A DNA stretch of 64,000 nucleotides, taken from FEB-22 sp003105195 (GTDB taxonomy: Bacteria > Pseudomonadota > Alphaproteobacteria > Rhizobiales > Xanthobacteraceae). Location of the stretch: the NCBI GenBank assembly GCA_027493405.1, contig JAOSKV010000003.1, positions 124,001 through 188,000 on the forward strand. The letters run 5' to 3'. Below are positions 1-7,073 of this stretch, piece by piece. Made by a program: the position numbers and the translations under genes. Under the pieces are notes generated by a model, which was not told the origin of the DNA, ran no database searches, and worked only from the letters and a program-made list of their open reading frames with translations. Each line of letters begins with the position of its first letter. The stretch's first letter is position 1.

Positions 1-78
1 GCCCGGCGCGCAGGCTCGTCCGCCCGCGCGCGCAGGCGCAGCCAGGAGCCTGCGATGCTTTCGAAGTGTCGCGGGCGA

Positions 79-96
79 CAGGTTCCGCGGAACCTG
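79..96. repeat. 18-bp perfect palindrome
   Basis: CAGGTTCCGCGGAACCTG is a perfect dyad just past the stop of the small minus-strand peptide gene. It could be the stem of a transcript end, but no T-run follows on either strand, so a classical intrinsic terminator is not supported. Bases 1-78 hold nothing I can assign. Confidence 0.45.
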
Positions 97-103
97 GCTC
101 TCG

Positions 104-286
104 TCAGTGATGCGAGACGGTGGAGACCGGGCTGACGACGGAGACGTCGGCGCAGCAGATGTTCTTGTTGAACTCGGCGCCGCCGCCCTTCGCCTCCTCG
201 AAGGTGATCTCCAGACGCGAGACCACGTCTTCGATCTTGGCTCCCTTCGGAATCTGGATCCTGATCTTGGTCACGGGAGTAGCCAT
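104..286 (-). CDS. 60-residue peptide, candidate radical-SAM substrate (RiPP precursor-like)
   Basis: A 60-residue protein with an excellent ribosome site (GAGGAG, 8 bases before ATG). Residues 1-33 are a charged, leader-like segment (KIRIQIPKGAKIEDVV, then an acidic helix). It is followed by a GGG hinge at 34-36 and a short C-terminal part with two adjacent cysteines (44-45), several Ser/Val and a terminal His-His. It lies 94 bases downstream of the radical-SAM/SPASM gene on the same strand. That layout is typical of ribosomally made peptides modified by such enzymes, but I do not recognise the family. The role is inferred from size, shape and neighbour; it could also be a small accessory protein. 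Confidence 0.6.
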   Translation of the reverse strand: MATPVTKIRIQIPKGAKIEDVVSRLEITFEEAKGGGAEFNKNICCADVSVVSPVSTVSHH

Positions 287-380
287 TTCGCGATCTCCTC
301 GCAGAGGTTCAATCAGATCTCGGTGTTCATTCCTGTGGGGCAGCTTGCGAACGCACCACTATCAAATCTAAGGTTGTGAG

Positions 381-1853
381 TCAATCGACAGAGTTGAATC
401 CGCCTGTGCGCAGTCGCGCGATGCGCGCGGACACGCGCGCGATCTGCTCCTGCCAGGCCTGCAGCGCGAAGGCGGTGCGCGCATACAGCGCGTCTGCATC
501 GCCGGAATCGGTCCGCGGCGCCCGGCAGTGCGGGCAGGGGTCGGCGCCGGCGTGGACGAACTGGCGGCAGGCCTCGCACAGCTCGAGGCCGCCGCCGCGA
601 AGCGGCACGGCCGGCTCCGACTCGTAGACCGTCTGGTCGAGCACGCGGCCCGCCGCGTCCTCGACCAGGATGTCGAACTCGCCGTAGTCGAAGGGACGTC
701 CTTCGGGGTGCCGGCGCTGCACGATGCGCTCGCGCCAGCCGCGTTCGGCGAGCCGCAGCACCCGGTAGTGGCAGTAGGGATTGTTGCCCGGCCCGCGCCC
801 GAGGGCGTGGGCCGTCCAGGTGCAGCCGCCGCGGCAGATGTCGGCGTAGTAGCAGGCGCGGCAATAGCCCGACAGGCGTGCGCGGCTGCGCTCGGGCGCG
901 CGCATGAAGCTCAGCTCGGCGGCGCGCGCCCAGATTTCGGCGAGCGGCGTGTCGCGCACGTTCCCTCCCGCGTAGTCCCGGGTCGGAAGGGACGGGCAGC
1001 CCTTGATGGTTCCGTCGGCCTCGATGCCGAGCGCGGTCCGGCCCGCATGACAACCGCCGTAGTATTCGACGCGTCCCGTCACCGAGCGCCAGATGGCCTC
1101 GTAGGGACCGAAGTAGCCGATATTGTTGCCGGGCTGGAGGCGCAGGCCGTGCCGCGCCGCCTCGCGGTGCAGCTCGGCGAGCAGCGGCATCAGCTCCTTC
1201 AGGCGGAACGGCTGCAGCAGGAGCTCCGGATCGTCCGCCGCGTTGCCCATGGCCACGGTCAGCTGCAGCTGCCAGGCGGTGGCGCCGGCCGCGACGATGG
1301 CGGTCATGATCTCGCGCAGCCGCTCGGCATTGCGGGCATTGATCTGGGTGTTGACGGTCGCGCTCAGGCCGTGGCGGCGGAACGCCTCGAGCACGCGAAT
1401 GGCGTGGGCGTGGCTTCCCGGCACGCCGCGCAGGCGGTCGTGGATCTCCGGCGGCCCGTCGATCGAGACGCCGGCCGCGCGCAGGCCGGCGCGGGCCGCC
1501 GCCGCGATCGTCGCCTCGTCGAGGTTGCGGCCTCCGGTCTGCAGCCCGCACAGCATGCCGCGCTGCGCGATCCGCTCGACCAGCGCGAGCCAGTCGCGGC
1601 GCAGGAAAGCCTCGCCGCCGATCAGCGTGATCTCGCGCGTGCCGAGCGCGTGCAGCTCGTCGATCAGCGCGAGACACTCCGCGGTGCTCAGCTCGGCGGC
1701 GCGCGGCCGTCCGGCGCGCGATCCGCAATGGGCGCAGCGCAGGTTGCAGGCGAGGGTGATCTCCCAGACCACGTAGACGGGGCAGCGGCCCTCGTCGCCG
1801 TCGCGCGGCGCGCGCACCGGGAATTGACGCGAGGGGGCCGGCCGGGGCATCAT
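381..1853 (-). CDS. radical SAM/SPASM peptide maturase-like protein
   Basis: 490 residues. The radical-SAM cluster motif is at residues 36-43 (CNLRCAHC), followed by a GGE-type motif (IGGEAF). The C-terminal half has a SPASM-like set of cysteines around GYCRACYYADICRGGC, and an extra CxxC...CxxC zinc-ribbon-like pair near the end (CEAC, CPHC). Known SPASM proteins bind auxiliary Fe-S clusters and mostly modify peptides. The start was taken at the first Met of the MM pair, since a longer frame would run into the divergent gene at 1915. No clear Shine-Dalgarno precedes it; a TACAAT-like -10 (1864-1869, read on this strand) lies so close that the mRNA may be almost leaderless. The substrate is unknown; candidates are the peptide at 104-286 and the protein at 1915-2385. 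Confidence 0.85.
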   Translation of the reverse strand: MMPRPAPSRQFPVRAPRDGDEGRCPVYVVWEITLACNLRCAHCGSRAGRPRAAELSTAECLALIDELHALGTREITLIGGEAFLRRDWLALVERIAQRGMLCGLQTGGRNLDEATIAAAARAGLRAAGVSIDGPPEIHDRLRGVPGSHAHAIRVLEAFRRHGLSATVNTQINARNAERLREIMTAIVAAGATAWQLQLTVAMGNAADDPELLLQPFRLKELMPLLAELHREAARHGLRLQPGNNIGYFGPYEAIWRSVTGRVEYYGGCHAGRTALGIEADGTIKGCPSLPTRDYAGGNVRDTPLAEIWARAAELSFMRAPERSRARLSGYCRACYYADICRGGCTWTAHALGRGPGNNPYCHYRVLRLAERGWRERIVQRRHPEGRPFDYGEFDILVEDAAGRVLDQTVYESEPAVPLRGGGLELCEACRQFVHAGADPCPHCRAPRTDSGDADALYARTAFALQAWQEQIARVSARIARLRTGGFNSVD

Positions 1854-1862
1854 ACGACCATT

Positions 1863-1877
1863 GATTGTAAACCAATC
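1863..1877. promoter_or_regulatory. inverted repeat in the divergent radical-SAM promoter region
   Basis: GATTGTAAACCAATC is a 5-base inverted repeat with a 5-base spacer. It sits in the 61-base gap between the radical-SAM gene and the divergent gene at 1915 and overlaps a TACAAT -10-like element for the minus strand. It may be an operator; no regulator is encoded nearby. Confidence 0.35.
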
Positions 1878-1914
1878 CGACGCATCTTGCCCGAAACAGG
1901 GAAGGAGTCCAGCC

Positions 1915-2385
1915 ATGGCCACAGGTGGTTTCCCGACCGGCGTGGGCATCCTCTATGGCGTCGTCATCAGCGAGCTCCTGGGGCGGGAGAGCGTCTCGGT
2001 GCGCGAACTCGAGACCCTGCGCGAGCAGGTTCGCGACGCGGTCGGCGCCCAGGGCGACCTGGTCGCCGCCCTGAATTCGCTGGACGCGGCGATCGCGCAG
2101 CGGGGCGGCGGCGCGGAGACGAGCGTCGCGCCGGGTCCGCGCCCGCCGCACCGCTACTGGCACATCGGCACGGCGGTGCCGGTCGATGCGCAGACGGCCG
2201 ACCGGATCGCGGAACGGCTCAAGGCGGTCGTGATGGACGAGATCGCCCGCATCGACACGGGCGGCGACCTGGTGGCGACGCCACTCGCCGCGAAAGAGTT
2301 CTGGGGCTTCCAGCCCGGCCTCGGCGGCAGCGTCGCGGGCTTCTTCATCAGCTCCGCGGCGGGCTCCGGAGGATTGCCGGTGTGA
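1915..2385 (+). CDS. GGDL-motif protein of the radical-SAM locus, function unknown
   Basis: 156 residues, start set by AAGGAG nine bases upstream of ATG. The Gly-rich N-terminus (residues 1-15) is followed by a helical region (24-62), a His/Pro-rich turn around PRPPHRYWHIG (76-85), and a C-terminal part with DTGGDL at 114-119 and the hydrophobic GFQPGLGGSVAGFF near the end. It is divergent from the radical-SAM gene and overlaps the next gene by GTGA, so it is translationally coupled to it. I recall radical-SAM maturases described as associated with a GDL-motif peptide, but I cannot verify the match; treat the link as inference. Confidence 0.7.
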   Translation: MATGGFPTGVGILYGVVISELLGRESVSVRELETLREQVRDAVGAQGDLVAALNSLDAAIAQRGGGAETSVAPGPRPPHRYWHIGTAVPVDAQTADRIAERLKAVVMDEIARIDTGGDLVATPLAAKEFWGFQPGLGGSVAGFFISSAAGSGGLPV

Positions 2386-2768
2386 CGCACCGCGAAGCCG
2401 GGCGGGCCTTGTGCCCGAGCGCGCGCTGCGCGCCCGGGAACCTGCTCATCGGCATCGTGCAGGGCGACGGAGGTGTCGCGCTGCTCGCGGAGCCGATGGC
2501 CGTGACGGCGCAGTTCGTCGCGACCGCGCGCGAGGGCCGCACGCCCGAGGCCCGCTTTCGCTTCGCCGACGCCTGCCACCGGGGCGGCTGCGCGAAGTGG
2601 GACGGCGCCGGCTGCAGCGTCGCGGCGGCGGCGCGCGCCATGGCGGACCAGGTGCCGGCCGCCTCCTTCGACTGCGCGATCCGCGCCGCCTGCCAATGGC
2701 ACCGGGAATACGGCGCGGAGGTGTGCGGCACCTGCCACTGGATCGTCACGGAGCGCGCGCCGACCTGA
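2382..2768 (+). CDS. small Cys-rich protein, function unknown
   Basis: 128 residues from a GTG start overlapping the previous stop (GTGA). It holds nine cysteines: CPSARC at residues 11-16, a CHRGGCAKWDGAGC cluster mid-protein, and DCAIRAAC plus CGTC near the C-terminus. The spacing suggests metal or Fe-S binding. No signal peptide or membrane segment is seen, so it is probably cytosolic. It is co-transcribed with the GGDL protein and opposite the radical-SAM maturase, so it may be an electron donor or cluster-carrying partner; that is inference. Confidence 0.7.
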   Translation: MTHREAGRALCPSARCAPGNLLIGIVQGDGGVALLAEPMAVTAQFVATAREGRTPEARFRFADACHRGGCAKWDGAGCSVAAAARAMADQVPAASFDCAIRAACQWHREYGAEVCGTCHWIVTERAPT

Positions 2769-2819
2769 TTCGTCGCGTTTTCCTGCGCCGAACCGGGGCC
2801 CAGTTCGGCGAAAGACGCC

Positions 2820-3338
2820 CTAGGTGTCTGGTCCCGGCCGCACGATGAGCCGGCAGCAGCCGTCGCGGCCCGGCTGCCAGGTCTCGCCCGCGAAGGTGAA
2901 GCCGGCGCCTTCGAACAACCCGGCATCGATGCGGGCCGCGAAGGCGCAGAGGAGGCGCACGTCGTCGGGGCTGCGTCCGGCGGCGAGCCAGGTCTCCTTC
3001 AGGGGACAGCGCGCGAACCGGATCACCAGCTCGGCGTCGTCGCAGCGCTCGACCGTCGGCGCGAACAGCTCGCCGGCCTCGGGGATGCGGGCGAGGAAGG
3101 TCTCGCACAGGCCGGCGAGGTCCTTCGGCGCGTGCGGCCGGAACGGCTCGGCCATGCCCTCGCCGAGCCGCCGCGTCGCCTCCTGGCCGACCGACAAGGC
3201 CGCCTCGGTGCCGTAGCGCTCGCGCAGCACGTCGAAGATGTGGCCATAGGCCTGGGCGCGCAGCGCGAAGGCGCCGCGCAAAGCGGCGGCGAGCGTCTCT
3301 TCACGGGACTTCTCTTCACGGGACTTGGCTTCGGGCAT
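2820..3338 (-). CDS. L-2-amino-thiazoline-4-carboxylic acid (ATC) hydrolase family protein
   Basis: 172 residues. The pattern CPLKETW, then LLCAFAARIDAGLFEGAGF and a CCRL near the C-terminus resembles the ATC hydrolase family, some members of which open the thiazoline ring on the way to cysteine; many genomic members are uncharacterised. Start chosen at MPEAKSREE because upstream sequence is compositionally non-coding. The N-terminus carries an in-frame tandem duplication of 15 bases (3297-3311 and 3312-3326), which repeats the residues SREEK. Convergent with the gene pair ending at 2768. Confidence 0.65.
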   Translation of the reverse strand: MPEAKSREEKSREETLAAALRGAFALRAQAYGHIFDVLRERYGTEAALSVGQEATRRLGEGMAEPFRPHAPKDLAGLCETFLARIPEAGELFAPTVERCDDAELVIRFARCPLKETWLAAGRSPDDVRLLCAFAARIDAGLFEGAGFTFAGETWQPGRDGCCRLIVRPGPDT

Positions 3339-3539
3339 GGCCGGATCCGGTGGCGGGCAGGGTCCCGGATCATGCGGGGCGCGGGCCGCCGCGCCAAGCC
3401 CGGGCCGGGGAGCTTCCGCAGGAATCGGCTCGGATCGGACCGCCTCGAGGGCCGGCCCGGCGGACCGCGCCCGCGCGCCTTGACAGCGTTTCGACCCGCT
3501 CCTTATATCCCGGCCATTCCGGCACAATCTGGTTCGGAT

Positions 3540-3616
3540 GGCGGAGTAGCTCAGCTGGTTAGAGCAGCGGAATCATAATCCGTGTGTCGGGGGTTCGAGT
3601 CCCTCCTCCGCTACCA
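3540..3616 (+). tRNA. tRNA-Met (CAT anticodon, elongator type)
   Basis: 77 bases fold as a full cloverleaf: acceptor GGCGGAG/CTCCGCT, D-arm GCTC...GAGC, anticodon stem GCGGA/TCCGT around loop ATCATAA (anticodon CAT), five-base variable loop, T-loop TTCGAGT, and encoded CCA. It resembles alphaproteobacterial elongator tRNA-Met. CAT can also belong to tRNA-Ile2, but the arms do not look like that species. Confidence 0.93.
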
Positions 3617-3621
3617 AGTTC

Positions 3622-3855
3622 CTGTTTGTCCGGCCCGGACACATGGGTGACAGAACGTACCTGAGACATGGGTGACAACCTCGGGCCGAACGGGTTGTCG
3701 AGGGGCTGCAAGGTCTTCTGCTCCAGGTCGATGTATCCGAGATCGTGGCCCGTGAGGCTGACGATCCAAATGCTGTCGTCGACTTCCTCGATCCCGACGC
3801 GCTGACCGGCAAGGGCGGTCGAGACGTGGGTCCGGCCCAGCGCGAAGATCAGGTT
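3622..3855 (-). pseudogene. IS481-type transposase C-terminal remnant
   Basis: Read on the minus strand, about 78 residues match the C-terminal tail typical of IS481-family transposases: a conserved VGIEEVDDSIWIVS stretch, then DLGYIDLE, LQPLDNPFG and MSQV. The catalytic DDE core is absent. The end contains two copies of ACATGGGTGACA (from 3639 and 3664), typical of this element's terminus. The remnant stops a few bases from the 3' end of tRNA-Met. The DNA from 3856 to 3990 is GC-rich and holds no gene I can support. Confidence 0.7.
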
Positions 3856-3993
3856 TCGCGGTCCCGGGCGCTGGCGCGGGCCGCGCGGACGCGCCGTCCC
3901 GCGAGGCCGTCCCGCCGGCAGGCGGCTCGCCGTCGCGGCGCGCGGTTTCGGCCTTCCGGGGCCCGGCGCCGCGCCGGCCCCCATTCGTCTTCA

Positions 3994-4030
3994 GTCAACT
4001 GTTGACAGCTTGCAGCCTGGGCGGCAGATT
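3994..4030 (+). promoter_or_regulatory. GntR-type operator over the -35 box, site 1
   Basis: The perfect palindrome GTCAAC-T-GTTGAC (3994-4006) contains a TTGACA -35 (4002-4007). After 17 bases comes a CAGATT -10-like element (4025-4030), ending 27 bases before the epimerase ATG. The same dyad occurs at 9023, 14134 and 21305. A repressor bound here would cover the -35 box. Confidence 0.75.
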
Positions 4031-4057
4031 GGACCCGCCAGAGCGGGGCGGAGCGGC

Positions 4058-5038
4058 ATGAACATCGGCGGTGGAAGGTTCGTGATCACGGGCGGCGCCA
4101 GCCTCATCGGCTCGCATGTCGCCGATCAGCTGGTCGCGCAGGGCGCGCGCGAGGTGATCCTCCTCGACAATTTCGCGCTCGGCACGCCGGAGACGGTCGC
4201 CCATCTCGCCGAGGACGCGCGCGTCAAGCTGGTGCGCGGGGACATCCTGCGCATCAACGAGCTCTACGACGTGCTCGCAGGGGTCGATGGCGTGTTCGCG
4301 ATCGCGGGTTTCCTGACGCTGCCGCTGACGCAGAACCCGCCGCTCGGCCTCGCCGTGAACGTCGACGGTCAGGTGAACGTGTTCGAGGCGTGCCGCTACC
4401 GCGGCGTCAAGAAGGTGGTGTTCTCCTCCTCGGTCGCGGTCTATGGCGAGCCCGGGCCGGGACCGGTCGCGGAGGACGCGCCGAACAACCTCGCGCCTTT
4501 CCAGCCCGGCGCCTCGCTCTATGCCTGTACCAAGCTGATCGGCGAAGCGCTGTGCCGGCTCTACCACGCCAAGCACGGCGTGGGTGCCGTCGCGCTGCGC
4601 TACTCGACGGTCTACGGCGAGCGCCAGCACTATCGCGGGGTCAACGCCCTCTACATCGTGGAGAACTATGACCGGATCATGCGCGGGGAGCGCCCGACCG
4701 TTCCGGGCGACGGGAGCGAGGTGCACGACTACATCCACGTCGCCGACGTGGCGCGGGCGAACGTGATGGCCATGGCATCCGACGTGTCGGGCGAGGCCTT
4801 CAACGTCGTCAGCGGCGTCGCCTCCACGGTCAAGCATCTGGTCGAGCTTCTGCTCCGGATCACGGGCAGCAAGCTTGAGCCCGAACATGTCAGCGGGGGC
4901 GCCGGCGTGCGATCCAGCACCGGCTCGCGGCTCGATTTCAGTCGCGCGAAGATCGAGAAGCACCTGGGCTGGCGCCCGGAGATAGGTCTCGAGGAGGGAC
5001 TGCGCCGGCTCATCGCCTGGCGCAGACATCAAGCGTGA
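4058..5038 (+). CDS. NAD-dependent epimerase/dehydratase (extended SDR)
   Basis: 326 residues. An N-terminal Rossmann fold (GGASLIGSHV in place of the usual GGAGFIG) and the catalytic YACTK (YxxxK) place it among extended short-chain dehydrogenases, near the UDP-glucose-4-epimerase group. The start is the ATG after GGAG, downstream of the promoter. First gene of a four-gene unit (epimerase, MBL hydrolase, PrpF, flavin reductase) under operator site 1. Next to catabolic genes rather than glycosyltransferases, it more probably acts on a sugar- or acid-derived catabolite than on a nucleotide sugar; the substrate is not readable. Confidence 0.85.
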   Translation: MNIGGGRFVITGGASLIGSHVADQLVAQGAREVILLDNFALGTPETVAHLAEDARVKLVRGDILRINELYDVLAGVDGVFAIAGFLTLPLTQNPPLGLAVNVDGQVNVFEACRYRGVKKVVFSSSVAVYGEPGPGPVAEDAPNNLAPFQPGASLYACTKLIGEALCRLYHAKHGVGAVALRYSTVYGERQHYRGVNALYIVENYDRIMRGERPTVPGDGSEVHDYIHVADVARANVMAMASDVSGEAFNVVSGVASTVKHLVELLLRITGSKLEPEHVSGGAGVRSSTGSRLDFSRAKIEKHLGWRPEIGLEEGLRRLIAWRRHQA

Positions 5039-5083
5039 TCGCCGGCGAAACCGGGTTCGCGCGGCGGCGCGCAGGAGATGGCG

Positions 5084-5872
5084 ATGGCTGAATACGAGAT
5101 CTACGCGATCCGCTATGCGCACATGGAACGGCGCGCGGCGGACAATTTCATCGGCGGCGATCCGCACAACGGACCGATGCCGATGGACTTCTTCGTGTGG
5201 GTCGTGCGCGGCGGCGGGCGGACCATCATGGTCGATACCGGCTTCGACGAGAACATGGCCGCGAAGCGCAAGCGCCGGATCGTGCGCCCGGTGGCCGAAG
5301 GCCTCGCCGCCGTCGGCGTCGACCCGGCCAGTGTCGAGGACGTCGTCCTCACGCACATGCACTACGACCATTCCGGCAATCACGACCTGTTCCCGCGCGC
5401 ACGCTACCACGTGCAGGATCGCGAGATGGCCTACTGCACGGGCCGCTGCATGTGCCATCACGCGCTTCGCCATCCGTTCGAGGCCGAGGACGTGGCCGCG
5501 ATGGTGAAGCGCCTGTTCGAGGACCGGGTCAGGTTCCACGACGGGACGAGCGAGATCGCCGACGGTATCACCGCGCACCTGGTGGGCGGGCATTCGCGCG
5601 GGCTCCAGTTTCTCCGTGTCCGGACCCGCCGCGGCTGGGTGGTGCTCGCCTCCGACGCCTCGCATTACTACGCGAATTTCGAGCAGCGGCGCCCGTTCCC
5701 GGTGGTCTACGACGTCGGCGAGATGCTCGCAGGCTACGACGCCATGCGCGCGCTCGCGTCCTCGGAGGAGCACATCGTGCCCGGGCACGATCCGCTGGTG
5801 CTCGCGCGCTATCCGGCCGAGCCGGGCAAGCCCGCCGACATCGTGCGCCTGGACGCCGCGCCGAGGCGCTAG
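5084..5872 (+). CDS. MBL-fold metallo-hydrolase (lactonase-like)
   Basis: 262 residues. The zinc motif HMHYDH is at residues 91-96, followed by a conserved GGHSRG and DAS segment and a late PGHDP, as in the acyl-homoserine-lactonase branch of the metallo-beta-lactamase fold. The second ATG was chosen because AGGAG lies six bases before it and only one base or less before the first. Cytosolic, no signal peptide. In this operon it plausibly opens a lactone or ester intermediate rather than a quorum signal; that is inference from context. Confidence 0.8.
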   Translation: MAEYEIYAIRYAHMERRAADNFIGGDPHNGPMPMDFFVWVVRGGGRTIMVDTGFDENMAAKRKRRIVRPVAEGLAAVGVDPASVEDVVLTHMHYDHSGNHDLFPRARYHVQDREMAYCTGRCMCHHALRHPFEAEDVAAMVKRLFEDRVRFHDGTSEIADGITAHLVGGHSRGLQFLRVRTRRGWVVLASDASHYYANFEQRRPFPVVYDVGEMLAGYDAMRALASSEEHIVPGHDPLVLARYPAEPGKPADIVRLDAAPRR

Positions 5873-5890
5873 GTCCGGGAAGGGGATGGC

Positions 5891-7036
5891 ATGAGAAATC
5901 TCCGCCTGCGTGCCGTCTTCATGCGCGGCGGCACGTCGAAGGCCGTGATGTTCCGCCGGGAGGATCTCCCGGCCGACCGCGGCGCCTGGGACGCGATCTT
6001 CCTGCAGGTCATGGGCTCGCCGGACGCGAACGGGCGCCAGCTCGACGGCATGGGTGGGGGAATCTCCTCGCTCTCCAAGGTGTGCGTGGTCGGTCGGCCG
6101 AGCCGGCCGGACGCCGATGTCGACTTCACCTTCGCGCAGGTCGCCGTGCGCGAGGCGCTCATCGACTATGGCGGCAATTGCGGCAACATGTCCTCGGCGG
6201 TCGGCCCGTTCGCGATCGAGGAAGGAATCGTGCCGACGCCGCCGGACGGCGAAGCCGTCGTGCGGATCCACAATACCAACACCTCCAAGATCATCGTGGC
6301 GCGCTTCCCGGTGGCGGGCGGCGCGCTCGCGGCGGACGGAGACCTCGAGATCGACGGCGTCGCCGGCACGGCCGCGCCGATCCGACTCGAGTTCCTCGAG
6401 CCGGGCGGGTCCCGGACCGAACGGCTGATGCCCACGGGGGCACCCTGTGACGAGCTGACAATCGGAGCGCGCAGCATCGAGGCCTCGTGCATCGATGCCG
6501 CCAACCCATGCGTATTCGTCGCGGCGACGGACCTCGGCTTGACGGGCGTCGAGCTCCCCGATGCGCTCGAGCGCGACGCGGACTTCCTCGAGACGATGGA
6601 AAGCATCCGCCGCGCAGCCTCCGTGCGCATGGGGCTTGCGGCCGACCTCGACGGCGCGGCGCGGATCGCGAGCGTTCCGAAGGTCGCCATGGTGACGGCG
6701 CCGCAAGCGGCCCCGACCCTGTCCGGCCGGGGGCTCGCGGCCACGGAGACGGATCTCTGCGTCCGGATGATCTCGGTCGGGCAGCCGCACCGCGCAGTTC
6801 CGATCACGGGCGCGATCTGCCTGGCGGTCGCGGCGCGGGTCCCGGGCTCCATTCCCCGTCGACTCTGCGGCACGGGCTCCGGTCCGATCCGCATCGGCCA
6901 TCCCTCGGGCACGACCCTGGTCGACGCTGCAGTCGCGACCGACGGACCCGGTGGAGCGGCGCACGCCTGCTACGGCGCCGTTTATCGCAGTGCCCGCCGT
7001 CTGTTCGAGGGCAACGTGCTCTTTCGCATGCCCTGA
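5891..7036 (+). CDS. PrpF/4-oxalomesaconate tautomerase family isomerase
   Basis: 381 residues. MRGGTSKA near the N-terminus and GGNCGNMSSAVGPF about residue 96 onward are hallmarks of PrpF proteins, which shift double bonds in aconitate-type acids (2-methylaconitate, oxalomesaconate). The two-lobed diaminopimelate-epimerase-like fold is expected. It lies 18 bases after the hydrolase in the same unit. Together with the two PrpD-like and one PrpB-like proteins of the regulon it points to an unsaturated tricarboxylate intermediate. Confidence 0.85.
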   Translation: MRNLRLRAVFMRGGTSKAVMFRREDLPADRGAWDAIFLQVMGSPDANGRQLDGMGGGISSLSKVCVVGRPSRPDADVDFTFAQVAVREALIDYGGNCGNMSSAVGPFAIEEGIVPTPPDGEAVVRIHNTNTSKIIVARFPVAGGALAADGDLEIDGVAGTAAPIRLEFLEPGGSRTERLMPTGAPCDELTIGARSIEASCIDAANPCVFVAATDLGLTGVELPDALERDADFLETMESIRRAASVRMGLAADLDGAARIASVPKVAMVTAPQAAPTLSGRGLAATETDLCVRMISVGQPHRAVPITGAICLAVAARVPGSIPRRLCGTGSGPIRIGHPSGTTLVDAAVATDGPGGAAHACYGAVYRSARRLFEGNVLFRMP

Positions 7037-7073
7037 CGCGGACGCACGGCCCCAGGATGGTCGAGAGGCTCCC

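Noticed and set aside
79..96. Rho-independent terminator
   Set aside because: Perfect stem but no T-run on either strand.
3540..3616. tRNA-Ile2 (lysidine-type CAT)
   Set aside because: Acceptor, D- and anticodon-arm sequences fit the elongator tRNA-Met type instead.
5084..5872. Quorum-quenching acyl-homoserine lactonase
   Set aside because: The fold fits, but the gene is embedded in a catabolic operon; a pathway lactone or ester is the simpler substrate.
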